This document shows positions 46,914 to 59,685 of a stretch of 64,000 bases of DNA, piece after piece. Origin of the DNA: Lunularia cruciata. Lineage: Eukaryota; Streptophyta; Marchantiopsida; Lunulariales; Lunulariaceae. Position numbers and translations under genes: made by a program. Numbering within the stretch: the stretch's first letter is position 1; every line of letters starts with the position of its first letter. The stretch is from positions 15,538,243 through 15,602,242 of the forward strand of contig OX419761.1 of the NCBI GenBank assembly GCA_948567375.1, given 5' to 3'. Below the pieces are notes generated by a model. It saw only the letters and a list, made by a program, of their open reading frames with translations, was not told where the DNA came from and searched no databases.

Positions 46914-47445
46914 TTGATTAAGGATTCTTAAGAGAAATCAAGGTTAACATAAGATATAAACTCAAGTCACAAATATTAACACATGAGATGTGGAAGGAAC
47001 TGAAAAATTTATTACAGAATAATACTTTGGGCCCCATTGTATGCTAACAACTTCATATCCTCTAGATTATAAACAAGTTGTGATTCTAATTTGATCCGCA
47101 CGAAGTTTTTTTTGATGTTACCCTCTATTTCAAACTGTGGTAAACTAGTATTAAATATCAACAACCGTATCCAGACCCAAGCTAGATGTCTATCTTTTCC
47201 AAATCAATTGTTAAGTTTTCTCTACATCACTAGTCCACAAGGTTATGGTTATAATTGGATTATAACTAATATTAAATACAATGAATTATAAATCATTATA
47301 AATAAAAATTTTTAATTCAATTTAAGTTTATAGTGTTCAAATCAACAACTATCAATCATGGGGTCATGTTTCCTCCTTTGAGTTCAGATTACCACATGTC
47401 GTGATGTGTGAGTTTTAAAAGAGCCATTCAAGCCTATGGCCTGAA
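46914..47445. other. AT-rich stretch (mirror)
   Basis: Mirror of 14797-15330. Nothing recognised. Confidence 0.4.
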
Positions 47446-50324
47446 GCCATAGGTTCTCAACTTGTGGCCCCAATGTCATTGGTAGAATTTTGCATACTTG
47501 TGACCCCATGCAAGTCATGGAATTTGGCAAGCTTATGGCCTAACGCCATTGTTGGAGTTTTGTATACTATACTTCTTTATTTCATATGTGCACTGCATTT
47601 TTATCTCTTGTGCTTTGAACTCTGTCAACTTATTTGTAACATGATCTTGGAATTATGGCAACCGCCACTTAACAAAAAGACATCTATTTTCAATTCTTTT
47701 TTTCTTAACAAAAAGACATCTATTTTCAATTCTTTTTTGCTCAACAAAAAGACATCTATTTTCAATTCTTTTTTGCTCTTCTGCATGTGCTTTAGAAAGT
47801 TTTGCTAACATGCGCTTTCACTCATTATTTCTTACCTCCTAATCAGCCCCAAGTTGTAGCCTTATAGCTTAGTGTAAATAACAATGTAACAAACATCCCC
47901 TAAGATATCCATGGAAAATCATGAAAGATGTGCAAATTGGTTCAGATTCAATTAATTTTTCATTGATAAATAATGTGCATTTGCAATTAAGATGATGCCT
48001 CTACTGGTATTTTATTTTCCTTGTTTGTGCACATACTTATCTTGTGGTGATGCTGAAGGCAATGATTGCATGAGTGTTGCTTCTTTGCTATTGAATTGAT
48101 TTTTGTGCTTGATCAAATTTGCTTTTGGTTCATAGGTCATCCTTTCTTCTTGATTACATGTGTTGCAATAGGTTGCATAATGATTGAAGTAGCCATGTTA
48201 CCAATAGAACTTGATAGATGGGTGTTATGTTGCAATGTCATCGCATCGGCAAGTAGAGTCTTTCCACATGGAAGACATTGATAGCAATCTAAAACTTAAA
48301 GAGATGCTTGCAGGAGATTCTCTTTCTTTCAAATGAGGAACATGAGCATGCAGAGTGTACTATGGTCTCATCAATGCGGTCTTTGCTTGAGACAAGTCAG
48401 TTGCTATTGCTATTGCTATTGCATGCATACTACATGACTCCTTGGATCTATTTTGACTTCTCACAAACGCATAAGTTGCATAAGTTGTTAAGGCAAATTG
48501 CTTCTTGATTTGAGACCTAATTTTTAGTACAAGTTGGTAAAGCACATTGAGACTAGTTGTCACATGAACTACATGACCTTGTTGTGTCCACAAATTTTCC
48601 ATCATGCATAGAAAATTTCTCAATAAGGTTTATAAACTTAAGAAACACTTCAAATAAGAGTTCAAGCTGTCAGCTAGTTGGGTTGTTGATAACTCTATGG
48701 TAAATATATTGTGGAAATATGGCTCTGCCCATTGATGATAGATTTCAAAGAGCTTGCAAATTTGGTCATTTCCATCCAATTTTTATCCAAGAAATATTGT
48801 TTGTCACTATGCATCAAATGCAATTGGTGATGACAATTGTAGAAGTGCCTAGAAGTCATGCATGAATTGGTGAAATTGCATGCCCCAATGCACAAAACAT
48901 ACAAAAGAAACTTATGAAGAATGTACTTGTTGAAATAACAATGTAGACTAGTTGGTAAAGTCTTAGCAATTGCTCTAGTCATCTATTCATCTTTGTTGTC
49001 ATCTTCATTAATAACCATAATGATGGGAAGTCAAGGCATTGTGGTGCTCCAATTTGAAGAAGTTGCTTGAAACTATCACATTTCTTGGTCTTTGGCTTTA
49101 TCTTCTTTGGATTTACATCTAAATTTAGATATGAAATGCATATCTAAATTGCTTGTTTAGATTTACATCTAAACATGCTAGTTTAGCCCAACAAAGATTA
49201 CAAATTGCTTTTTGTATTGTTTCAAGTGATATGTGATGTCCATAATAAAGACATTGCCAAAGATTCAGCATCTCCAACAAGATGGACCATTGATCAAAAG
49301 GATGTGCTCTTATCAACCTTTTGGATCCATTTTTGAATTGTTAAAGGAAATTGGTGGCCTAGTTTTGCTGCTCCTTAAGTGTAATGACCACATCTAGTGC
49401 ACACCATGGATATTTTTCTTAGATGCCTTGTCCAAAAGGTTATGAAAATCCTTGTCATTACAGCCAAGATTGGTGATACAATACTTCCATGCTTTGATAA
49501 ATGTTGACTCATACGCTTTCCAAAAGTTATAATTCCTTGGAATCTTCTTCAAGGATGGTGCACAAAAGTAGAGTGTTGTCATTGCTAATAAGCATATCAT
49601 GGTTGTGATCCAATTGGATATGTGTGGCACTCTACCTAAATTGATCACCAATTGTCTCCAAACATGCAAGAGACATGAGTTCTTTCTAACCAATGCATCT
49701 ATTAAGAATATGATGTGGTTACACACCTCTAGGAATCAATTCTTTGTTTGGATCACTTGAGCAATTGTATATGAAATCTTGGCACTTGCATTTAGTGAGC
49801 ATAAGCAAGGACATAGAAGTAAGGATCCTAAAGCCAGTCCAAACTACATAAGATTTATAGAGGTCCTTGCTAGTTTCACATGTTTTAAAAAACTATCTTT
49901 TGTGCGGCACCGCCACTTCCTTTTGTTCCTTTTGTTGATTTATGCATTTGGTGGCATAATCAATGTCAAGTGCTTGCAAGAAGCAATTCAAAGCTTACAA
50001 ATTGTTTGACACTTTTGTAGGGTGGGTTTCAATGATTCTTATAGAAGAATCTATGCTTGCATGTAAATAAAGCAAAGATGAAGTAAGCCATAAAGAAGGT
50101 GAAGGTGCTATATCCAAAAGCAGGTGCACCAATCAACTAGATGATATATGCTTAGGAGTTTGATAAATTGGTTTCAGTGATGCTAATTGAATAACTCATG
50201 CTTGCACACACAAGGTAAGGTGAAAAAAAACAAAGAAAATGGTGTCCAAAGTCCAATGGCATGGGGTCATAAGTATGCAAAATTCCACCAATGGTATGGG
50301 GTTGCAAGTTGAGAACTTGTGGCC
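47446..50324. other. Block with inverted ends (mirror)
   Basis: Mirror of 11989-14796, 72 bp longer because of the 36-bp triplication. Inverted ends are at about 47446-47512 and 50253-50324. Several substitutions relative to the left arm change short frames, for example around 48430-48560. No domain recognised. Confidence 0.4.
47671..47778. repeat. 36-bp unit, three tandem copies (one on the left arm)
   Basis: Units at 47671, 47707 and 47743 read AACAAAAAGACATCTATTTT plus a T-rich tail. The left arm has a single unit near 14540-14575, so the arms differ here by exactly 72 bp. Confidence 0.95.
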
Positions 50325-50511
50325 TGTCATGACATTTGTTGCGCCAAGGCTAGTTTCCTTGAACACAAGAGTTTTAGTGCTGGTAGTCATAGGTATTTTG
50401 GTAGTTACTCATGGACTATTTGTTGATGGTCCGATCTCATGTTAGTGCTATTGATCACATAGTGAGACTCACTGTCACTTGCACCATTTGCACTGTCTAT
50501 TGTACCATTAG

Positions 50512-51247
50512 TGTATAATACTTCAAGGACAGGAGAACTCTCCAAGAGAGATACAAGAGAGAAAGCACAAACTTCACACTCAATCCTCAAGTGCCCCAAA
50601 GGAGCACTTTCTCTTTAGTATATAGTAAAGATGATTTCCTCAAAGGAAACTCTACCCTTGGATCAAATACATGGATCGGTAATATATCAACAAGCTCCAC
50701 CCTTAGACTAGTTCTTTGGATAGGTGATATGTTGGTCCCGGTCCTATCAAGGTAGTCACATAGGTTTGACCAAAGGGAATATTTAGGGACTATTCTTGTA
50801 GGAAGCTCAAAATTGCATGGGTGAGGTATTGCTGGAAAGCTCTTGATGAGAAAAACAATAGGGAGGGAAGAAAGACTATTTTTTTCCACCAAAGGCAAGG
50901 AATATTTCCATTTTTTAGGCCTTACAATGGGAAGAGAGAAATCCTATTTTTTTCCACCAACGGCAAGGAATATTTCCATTTTTGAGGCCTTACAATGGAA
51001 GGAGAGAAATCCTATTTTTTTCCACCAACGGCAAGGAATTTCCATTTTGGACATCTAATTCATTTGTTTAGGCCTCCAAAATTGACTCTAAAGTTTTTTG
51101 GTTATTTTTGGCTTTGCTCTCTTAGCAGAATTACTCTTTTGATGACACTTCTATCTAATCTACCTAGCATATCATATCAAACATTCTTCTAGATGTTGCC
51201 AAGCCAATTTTCACCTCCAAATAATATATCTAGTTATTGGTATTACA
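50512..51247 (-). mobile_element. LTR copy Y (mirror)
   Basis: Mirror of 11067-11801, including the 67-68-bp triplication at about 50854-51049. Confidence 0.75.
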
Positions 51248-51249
51248 CA

Positions 51250-53841
51250 ATGGCACGTTTAGGACTAGAAACCTAGGTGTAGCAAAATGATATACTTTCA
51301 AACTATAACTTCAGAGAGTTCACTTCTTTGATGCTGAACCTTTGAGTTCTTGGTTATGATGTTTAGAGGCTAGTGAGCATCACTTAGAGTCTCTCAGCTA
51401 GAGTTGGTGTGACTATAACCAATGTCCAATTGACGATAGATTATTGAGTGAATGATTGAATATTTATTTGATTTGAGTGTCATTCTTGTTGAAGAAAATT
51501 TGATTACATAAGAAAAGTGAAAATCAAGTAGAAATTGGATACAAGAACTGAGGGTGTTGGTGGTATTTCTAAGCTTGGCAAATCATTGGTACTTCAATCA
51601 TGGTTCATGTTTCCTTGAGAGTGATCATGTGGAGAACTATATGTAATTTGATTCAAATCTAGCAATGGTGCATATAATGTGCAGAAACATTAGCCAATTG
51701 TTTTTAGAATGGAGTCAATTTAAGACATTGAGGGTTCAATTTGAGCCCAAGAGGTGAAATAAGGTCAATCTAGTGCAAATTGAGCTTGAAGTTCAAAATT
51801 GAAGGTGGATTTGGGAACCCACTCCCTCAAATTAGGGATTTGGAGATCTTTATCATTCTAATTTTGCTCGAGTAGAAATTTAGTAGAAGATTTGGTGGTT
51901 AGTCAACTATAGAAGAGTTACATCAAATTTGGTAGAGAAATTATGCAAATTTTGGTGGAGGTTGCTCTGATTTGAAGGTCACTTGAATTGCACTAGATTT
52001 GGCTTGAGTTGTGTGAACTATGGCCAGATCTAGAAACAATTTGAATTGGCAAGAATAAAAACCTCATTTGGCTAAATTTTGGCACTTAGAGACTACAAAG
52101 GCGTAGAAGAGCAAACATGCAAGCTTGTGGCTAGCTTGTTTCAATAATTTATCTTGGTCATTGTTTGGAAAATTTTCTCACCCTTATAGATTGTGTGCAA
52201 TAGAGTTTGAACTCTAGATCTTTGGTTCCTAGAATAGTGCAGTAGCTAACTTGTACACCTTCACTTGTTATCTTATTGACTATTCCATTAATACCTCTAC
52301 ACATGTAGCTTTGGCTAGGAGAGGCAATTTGATTCCATTCTTGGTGATCTTGGTAGCTTAACAAGTAAGTAGACACTCTTATTATATCATATATCAAATG
52401 GTGGCAGAGTCAATCCGATGTTGATTTATGAAATGGAGAGTTTCATTTAAACTTCTTGTGATTGGATCCCTTTATTCTTTACTTCTTATTTTTGCACCAT
52501 GTTTGTGTGAGGTGCACTAACTTTAGAGCATTGATGTTCTAGTGTGCTTTTGGTAGTGAGACAAGAGTGATGACCAATCAGATTATTTATGTTTCTCTTT
52601 AGTGAAGCAAAAAGTGATGATTTGTAGACTATGAGAGTGCATATTGTGATGGCAAGTTATAGTTCACTCTTTCTCCTAATGTAGTTATCATAGTTAGAGT
52701 AAAATTAGTGGGTGGTGTTTAGTTGATGTTAAGACTTGGTGGTGGTCCTTGGTAGGCTAATTGTGGTGGTTACAATTGCAATATGAGTTACATTTTCATG
52801 ATAGAATTCTTTGGAGATTCAAGAGGAGATAGCAATATTTATTGTAGTGTTATATTCTTTGGTTTACATAGTGTCATTTTATATCAACTTATATCTTAGG
52901 TTCCATTGAGGGAGTAGATTGACTCAAAGTTAAAATTTAATACAGGAGTTGATTCAATTGAGAGTGCACTTGGTGTGCTAGTATTCTTGTTATGGGACAT
53001 GGAAAAGTTTTATGGGGCCTCCAAAGGCCCCAAACACTACTTTTGTACAATAGGTACCATTGAGTTGGATGACTTCATCCAAGAGTTTGATAGTTGGTAT
53101 GATCTACATCAGATATGGAACCCAACATTGTGCATATCTTTCATAGCATGGAAAGGGTTATTTCAACACTTGGAGGATTTGCTGATGAATGACTATCATG
53201 AGTTCAAGAGCTCACTTGGAAGAGATCAAGCTATGGAGATAGTTCTAGTCTCCAAACTACATCTCTATCACTTCAATCTTGGTTGTTAGGGGTAGATCAA
53301 TAGTACCCATGAGTTCTAACTCTAGTAGCATTAATGGATCTAGTGGAGGTGCACTAGTTGGAGATGGTGCTACTATGAGGGGGGGGGTATCATTATAGGA
53401 GGAGGTAAAAATATCGGTTTAACCTCATGGTGGAGTTCTTCCAATGCTTGAGGCAAAACTTGTAGAATGTAACATAGTGCATCACACTATGTTGGCTTTT
53501 GAGGATAAAGTGGATATCCCAAATTTTATGGAGCGACTAGAGGGCCTCATGTAGCTAGACCTTTACCTTCATTTTCAAGTTAGTAGTAATTGACGAGTAG
53601 TGGTGTTGCTTGTTGGACTTAGAGTTGATCTTACCACAAGAGAGAGTGCACTCAAGGTAGTAGATATGATACTTCTGGTGCATCACAACTAGCATATAGA
53701 CAATGTTACCATTACCACAAATTTGGTCACACTAGTGATCAATACGTGGACCTTCACTTGGAGTTACATAATGGTAAGGCTGCTATGGTATGTGGTAGAG
53801 GAGCTCTAGGTCATTGAGGATGAGATGGTAGAGGTGGTGGT
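51250..53841 (+). mobile_element. Ty3-type element fragment, LTR part plus gag (mirror)
   Basis: Degraded LTR at 51250-51490, an unrecognised leader, gag frame 52975-53289, and mutated zinc knuckle at 53704-53745 (Cys, Tyr, His, Tyr at ligand positions 1, 4, 9 and 14). The same lesions as on the left are present, with a nine-G run where the left arm has ten. Confidence 0.65.
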
Positions 53842-54563
53842 TGTAATACCAATAGCTAGATAGATAATCTCGAGATAAAATTTGGTTTGGTAATATTTGG
53901 AAATCCATCATGTATATCACCAAAAGAGTACTTCTACTAATAAACCAAAAACTAAAACATATTTGGAAACTTTAGAATCAATACCTAAGCATAAGATCTA
54001 GAGGTGAAACTTGGGGTGGTGACATATGGAAGGATGTTTCACATGATGGAGAACGTACATCAAATAGAGGTATCATCACAAGAGCACTTTTATTAATAGG
54101 GTAGAAGCCAAAATAGGCTTGAAAACTTTAGAGGTAATTTTGGAAGCCTAAACTGAAGACTTAAGCCTAAAAAATATGTAGATTTATCCCTAATAGATGA
54201 AAGGCTTGCCTTCCCTCCCCATTGGTTTTTCTTGCTGAAAGCTTTCCAATGGTACCTCACCCATGTGATTTTGAGATTCTTATAGGAAGATTCTCTTTGG
54301 TCGAAGCCTATTTGACCAACAGGATGGGACCAAGACCAACATGTCACTCATCCAAGCAAGTAATCTAAGGGTGGAGCTTGCTGATAGATCACATATCCAT
54401 GTACCTATTCTTATGGTGAAACTTCCTTGGAGGAGATCCTCCTTGGATATATAATAAAGAAAAGGTGCTCCTTTGGAGAATCGGAGAATTGAGTGTAAAA
54501 TTTATATTTTCTTTTCTTTTCCGTATTTCTCTTAAAGAGTTCTCTTGTCCTTGAAGTATGACA
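53842..54563 (+). mobile_element. LTR copy X (mirror)
   Basis: Begins TGTAATACCAATAGCTAG, ends AAGTATGACA, followed by TGGTATCAAAG at 54565-54575 resembling an initiator tRNA primer-binding site. Confidence 0.8.
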
Positions 54564-55125
54564 ATGGTATCAAAGTGAGTATTTTAATACAAGAGAGTGT
54601 ATCACTCCTCATGGAAGAACACGAGCTATTGAAATTGAATAATTTGAGGTGGAGAACATAGTACAATTGCTAGACTTGAGAAATGCTTTAGAGAGCAGAT
54701 GGGATGGATGCACCAAGAGAAAATTTCTTACACCTACGTTCATATTCTTGAATCCATTACACATCAAGATTATGTACATCCAAAGTGAGCAAACGAGACT
54801 ATCGCTAGTTTATCACTTTGGAGCAGAATTTATGGACAGAATGATGAATTCACCAAATCCTGTGATTCTATATGTGGTGGTATACAACAGAAAGTAGGAT
54901 TTGCTTTCTATATTCTATTATGATATAATGGATCTGAATATATTGAATCCTCCCCTTTTCAACATGCAAGTAGAAATCTGTTACGTAGTTAGACCAAAAG
55001 TGATGTTTGTGGATTTTAGAGTTTGCAATTTTGGTGAATAATATTATCATTGAGCGATAACCTCTAAGGTCCCTATAGTAATCCCCATAGTTTGTACACC
55101 CTCACAAGTGATCATTCTAACCCTC
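54564..55125 (+). mobile_element. Retroelement internal fragment, shortened on this arm
   Basis: Contains the 82-codon frame 54649-54897 (mirror of 7417-7665). Unlike the left copy it stops at a deletion junction instead of continuing another ~0.8 kb to the LRR pseudogene. Confidence 0.6.
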
Positions 55126-55137
55126 ACAAGTGATCAT
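55126..55137. other. Deletion junction with 12-bp templated filler
   Basis: The bases ACAAGTGATCAT occupy the place of the left arm's 5346-7188. With the neighbouring CCCTC they repeat sequence immediately beside the junction (55110-55118 onward). Copied filler is a common scar of end-joining repair. Confidence 0.85.
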
Positions 55138-58100
55138 TATAACAAATGTGCACTCACATCTTACGAGTAATAATAGTGACGAGGATTTGTGTTGCATATT
55201 AGTTCGCGGTGATTTTCTCTGTAAATTTATAGACCCCGTTTTGCGGTGATGCAAGTTGTCTTTCGAGCTAGAGCTTGGGTGATGTTCGCGACTTATATAG
55301 ATGGATTTTCTCCCATAACTCCAGTACACTTGATGGTTGAAACTGACTTTTAACTCTCCGGCAATCTAAATTTGAGGTAACCACTGTGATACACAATGTT
55401 GACATCGTAAAAGACTGCAATTGCCCAACTTGTGAACATCAACTATTGTCGCACAGCTTGATGGGAAACTAAACGACAGATCCCAGAGGTACTCAGATGA
55501 CTGAAATGCTCGTAAAAGCTCTCCAACCTCTTACAGGTATGCATGAGTAGAGTACTTAACCTCCGCATGTCCTAAACATTTAGGATAGTTTCTTCAGAGC
55601 ACAACATCGTAATGAGGGATCTCAGCCCCGTAGCTTTGGGGGACCAGCTCAAGCAGGGAGGGTCAAAGGTTACAACCAGACGGTCGGCCAGGTGCAATGT
55701 TGTGAAAAAATTGAGCTTTTTGGAGTAATAATTGTCATTGTTGGCCATACTTTGAATGACTTGCATGCACTTAACGTGAAATGATCCAGTTGGATGTGAA
55801 ATAATTCAACATGGGTGGATCGGAGGCCTTCCAGATCTTCCTCTCACGTCCGCCTCAACGTGCTCCAAGGTCTCCATGCGTCTTCTTTCCGAGCATATGC
55901 CCGTGTTCCGAAAGGGAACTACCCCAGGTTGGATCAAGCAGAACAGCATTCCATCGAAAATGATTTTGGGATAGGTATGTAGGTTTGCGCTAATCAGTGC
56001 CAAAATTGTTATAATCCCTTTTGATGGAGGCATTGCTCAGATTATCCTGATTAGAGTATCAGAACTTGAGTTATCATTCAATCCATCGAGCTGTTCATGA
56101 TCTTAATGTTAAAACAGACTTGTCAAGGGTTAGATCCACAAAATGGACATTCGCTGCAGGTGATGTTGATATCTCAGACGAATCTGAAGTGATCATTAAG
56201 TCATAAGTATTGGTGACACAGATGAGGAAATTTTTTTCTTGTCTTCCTTGCTGTGACGGATGGATGCTGTGCAATGAGATCGAGACATGATATATAGATG
56301 CAGGAAATGATGCAGTCAGCTTTCACAGATAATCAGGTAAGCACATAGATGCTCGAGTTTGTCATAGATATTTTATGAGTCATTATGATATTTTTATGTG
56401 CATGATATTCAGTTGGATAAACCGTTGATATTCTGGATTTAGGTGATTCCTAGCGGGAGTTCTTTCGTCTAGAAACATGTCACAGCGTAAGTTCAAATTG
56501 GTTCCCGTTCACCATTTCTTATAGATTTTATGTTTCTCTTCTTTCTTATAACGCGCAAATTTCAGCTGTTAGAGAAGCTCCTCTGCATCTAGGTGATTCC
56601 TAAGGTACTTCTCTCTTCTAGAAACATGTCACAGAGTAAGTTCAAATTGCTTTTCGTGCACGATTTCTTGTAAATTTTTCTGTTTCTGCTCTTTTTTAGA
56701 ACTTGTGCAAATTTCAGCTGTTAGAGATGGGGATCTTATCTATAACCTAAAGCAAGCACCATGTTTTACATTAAATAAGATCTAGAAGGAATGTCAGTAA
56801 TTCTTTAAGACTAGAATACATTACTAGAACTGAGTTGAATAAATTATTCTATATTAGAACAACAACCACAGCGGAGAAGTTGCCAACCCAGACCAACAAC
56901 TACGAGAACTCGGAGACTTGGACTTCGCACAAATATATGAAATTCTATCTTCTAATACCTCGTTCACTAAGCCCAGTTTTACGTGGGTATAGAACCATAC
57001 TAACGAACGAGTTCCAGATTCATAACTCAACAAATGAAATTTACAAGTTTTCCTGACAGAGTGAAACAGACAGAGAGTCCGAACCATTGGCTTCTTGCAG
57101 AGAGGTCCTCTTGCTTCAAGTGTACCACTGAGTATTTCCTTCCCAAAAAATTGTAATTTTGTAGCTGAGAAGTGGAGATGCATGATAAGTAAGGTTGGGC
57201 AGGAGATACATACAAAAAAGTTTCTAAAGCAACAGCTAGCTAGGTATCAGAGGACCTCCCTACAGGCAGTTGGGTGTGGCGATGCTGGTGCATCAGAATC
57301 AGATTTGCGTGTACGCAAATCATATTTAGGAGTTCTCTATGGGTGCCCTGCTCGATGATATGTTCATCTTTCATCCCAGCAATCACATCGGCATGACGAT
57401 TGGTACTGAGCCTGAGTTACAACCACAATTGTGCGATCGGAGCTTATTCCGTCCAGTGCTTCCTGTATCGACTCCCAGACTCAGCATTCAAAGCTCTGGT
57501 GTCTTTATCCAACAACAGGATCTCTGGGGTTTTATTATAGCTTTGTTAATAGCCACTTGCTGAAAGCTGGCCAATTGTAAAGCAACGAACGGGAACCAGC
57601 CAGAATCGATAAAAATTTCCCATTACACCGTAATACAATTCAGGTTTGTTCAGATGAGACACACACCGAAGTGCAGGCTAAACTGCTCCGCTGGGGAGCA
57701 GATCGTTCCTCCTGTACTTCAAGGTTGATCTCTGACTCGTTTAAAATTGTTCTTCCTTTCAATCAAGGATGCTCCCACCGAGTGCTATAGTCTCGGGCTG
57801 CAAAAGCGGTGGCATTTTCCTTACCGTACAGTAGGCATTCTCTCGTTCAAGTGACAATCGGCGGAGGGTCCTGGTTGACGAGTCCTATCTGGCCCCTGAG
57901 CCATTTTATTTGCAAAGACGTGAATTCACGTATTGCATTGCTCAGTAAACTGGCAATCGGGTTGCAAGTGTTCTAAATCCTGGACGTCGTGGCTTTCTCT
58001 GAGAAAACATGGATAGCTGACATGGTCTGTATTCAGTCTCTCATTTTTTTATTTTAAGTTCTCTGAATCAGCGGAAAGTACTCCATCTAGCGAACGCGTC

Positions 58101-58313
58101 AATCCATTTCACACCTGATACACAACCTCTAGGTGCAAGACTGGCTACAAGGGCCGTCCGATGACACACTCTCTGCGGCCTCTCCACTTTGATGGATATC
58201 TCTGGCACTCTGGTTACAGATAATATGTTCAATAGTGACAGATTGTTAGACTGGGAAGTGCCTACTCTTTACTTAAGCAGTTTCACTGAGACAGAGAGGT
58301 CGGGGGATTTGAT
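55138..58313 (+). repeat. Paralogous unit A without its LRR part (mirror)
   Basis: Mirror of 2170-5345. The LRR pseudogene present on the left is absent, and only the 3' flank remains. Nearly identical to the left arm, with a single substitution noted at about 57043. Confidence 0.8.
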
Positions 58314-59526
58314 CTGCGTCAACTTTCCTCAAGACTGGGCTTCCCAATCCAGCAGTGTGCTTCACAGGTCACTTCCGCATCGTTGAGGACTCCTAGAGCA
58401 ATTATGGTGCTGGCCACACAGTCCGTGCTATTCTAGGTGTCCACTCCACTGGATATAATATATCACAGCAACACCTCTATATCCGAGTCGCATGCATCGA
58501 AGAAGAAGAAGCTGAAACAGAACCCACATAAGTAGAGAAATAAAATCAACAGGAAGAACGGTGACTTAACGAGCCTGACTAGAAAGATAAACGAAGTCGA
58601 GAGTCAAGTAGAAGTCTGGAAAATCGCAAGTTGTGGAAGATGTATGAGTCAGAGGACCGGGAATATGAAATCGCTCGGAGAACGAGGAAAGACGAGCAAA
58701 GCATCGGAAATAATATATCACAGCAAGCGCTATGGACGCTTGAGTCCTGAGATACTAAAGAACTGAGGGAAGCAGAAGATCTCGTGCCCATGCTGTAACC
58801 AGTGACAGTGCGACTGTGTTGGTTGTGCTGCTTCAGCTTCAAATATCTTCCCTGAAATGCTTCGAACTCTCTGGATGAATCCCGAATCGTAAGATTGTCC
58901 GCGCTCTCATTCAGTACAATTCCAAATTCCCTACGAACGTGCATGTAAAAACAGCTCAAACTTTTGTCATGATCAAGCAGCACAAACTTTTATCATGAGC
59001 AAACATCGCTGTCTGGCGTGATCTTGTCTCCTGAACCCCCAGTCGAGCTGGGCGACGGCACTAATGGCCTTACATGGCGGGTTTAGCATGCCACGTGTAG
59101 CTTACAACGTGGTCAAGTCGACTTAATCTTGGTCTTTTCCACCTTGCCAAGAGAAATCCTTTGGTAAAATGACTGTATCTAGGGATTTTTCTCTCTGTTC
59201 TGTCTGTTCTGGTGTATAAGTTCATCAATTTCATGGTACCGGTGAATAAGTTCTTAAGTAGGTAGATAAATAGTGACTCTTGCCCGCTCTTTGCCCATCG
59301 TTCCATAACGCTTAAATTTCCCTACTTGACACCTACCTTCAGCTATGGAATCCTTCCTAATATACCCCTTCCAATCAACAACCTGAGACCTTCGTTACTA
59401 GCCCTCCGCCCACTACATACGGTCCTCCGGTTTACGGCCTCAGCTTATGAATACCTCCTTTGGCTTTCACCGAAAAGTCCAGGAGTATAGGGGAATTGGT
59501 TACTTACAAGAATTCACTGGTAACTT

Positions 59527-59685
59527 AAACCAATATTCCATTACATATTTATCTTATAGACGGATAGAGATTGGTGCGTCTTAAAAAATTACATTATGTA
59601 TTTATCCTATAGACGGATAGAGGTTGGTGCGTGTTAAAATATTACATTACATATTTATCCAATAGACGGATAGCGGTTGGCGCGT
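59527..59685. repeat. 53-bp tandem repeat, three copies (mirror)
   Basis: Mirror of 798-956. Confidence 0.85.
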
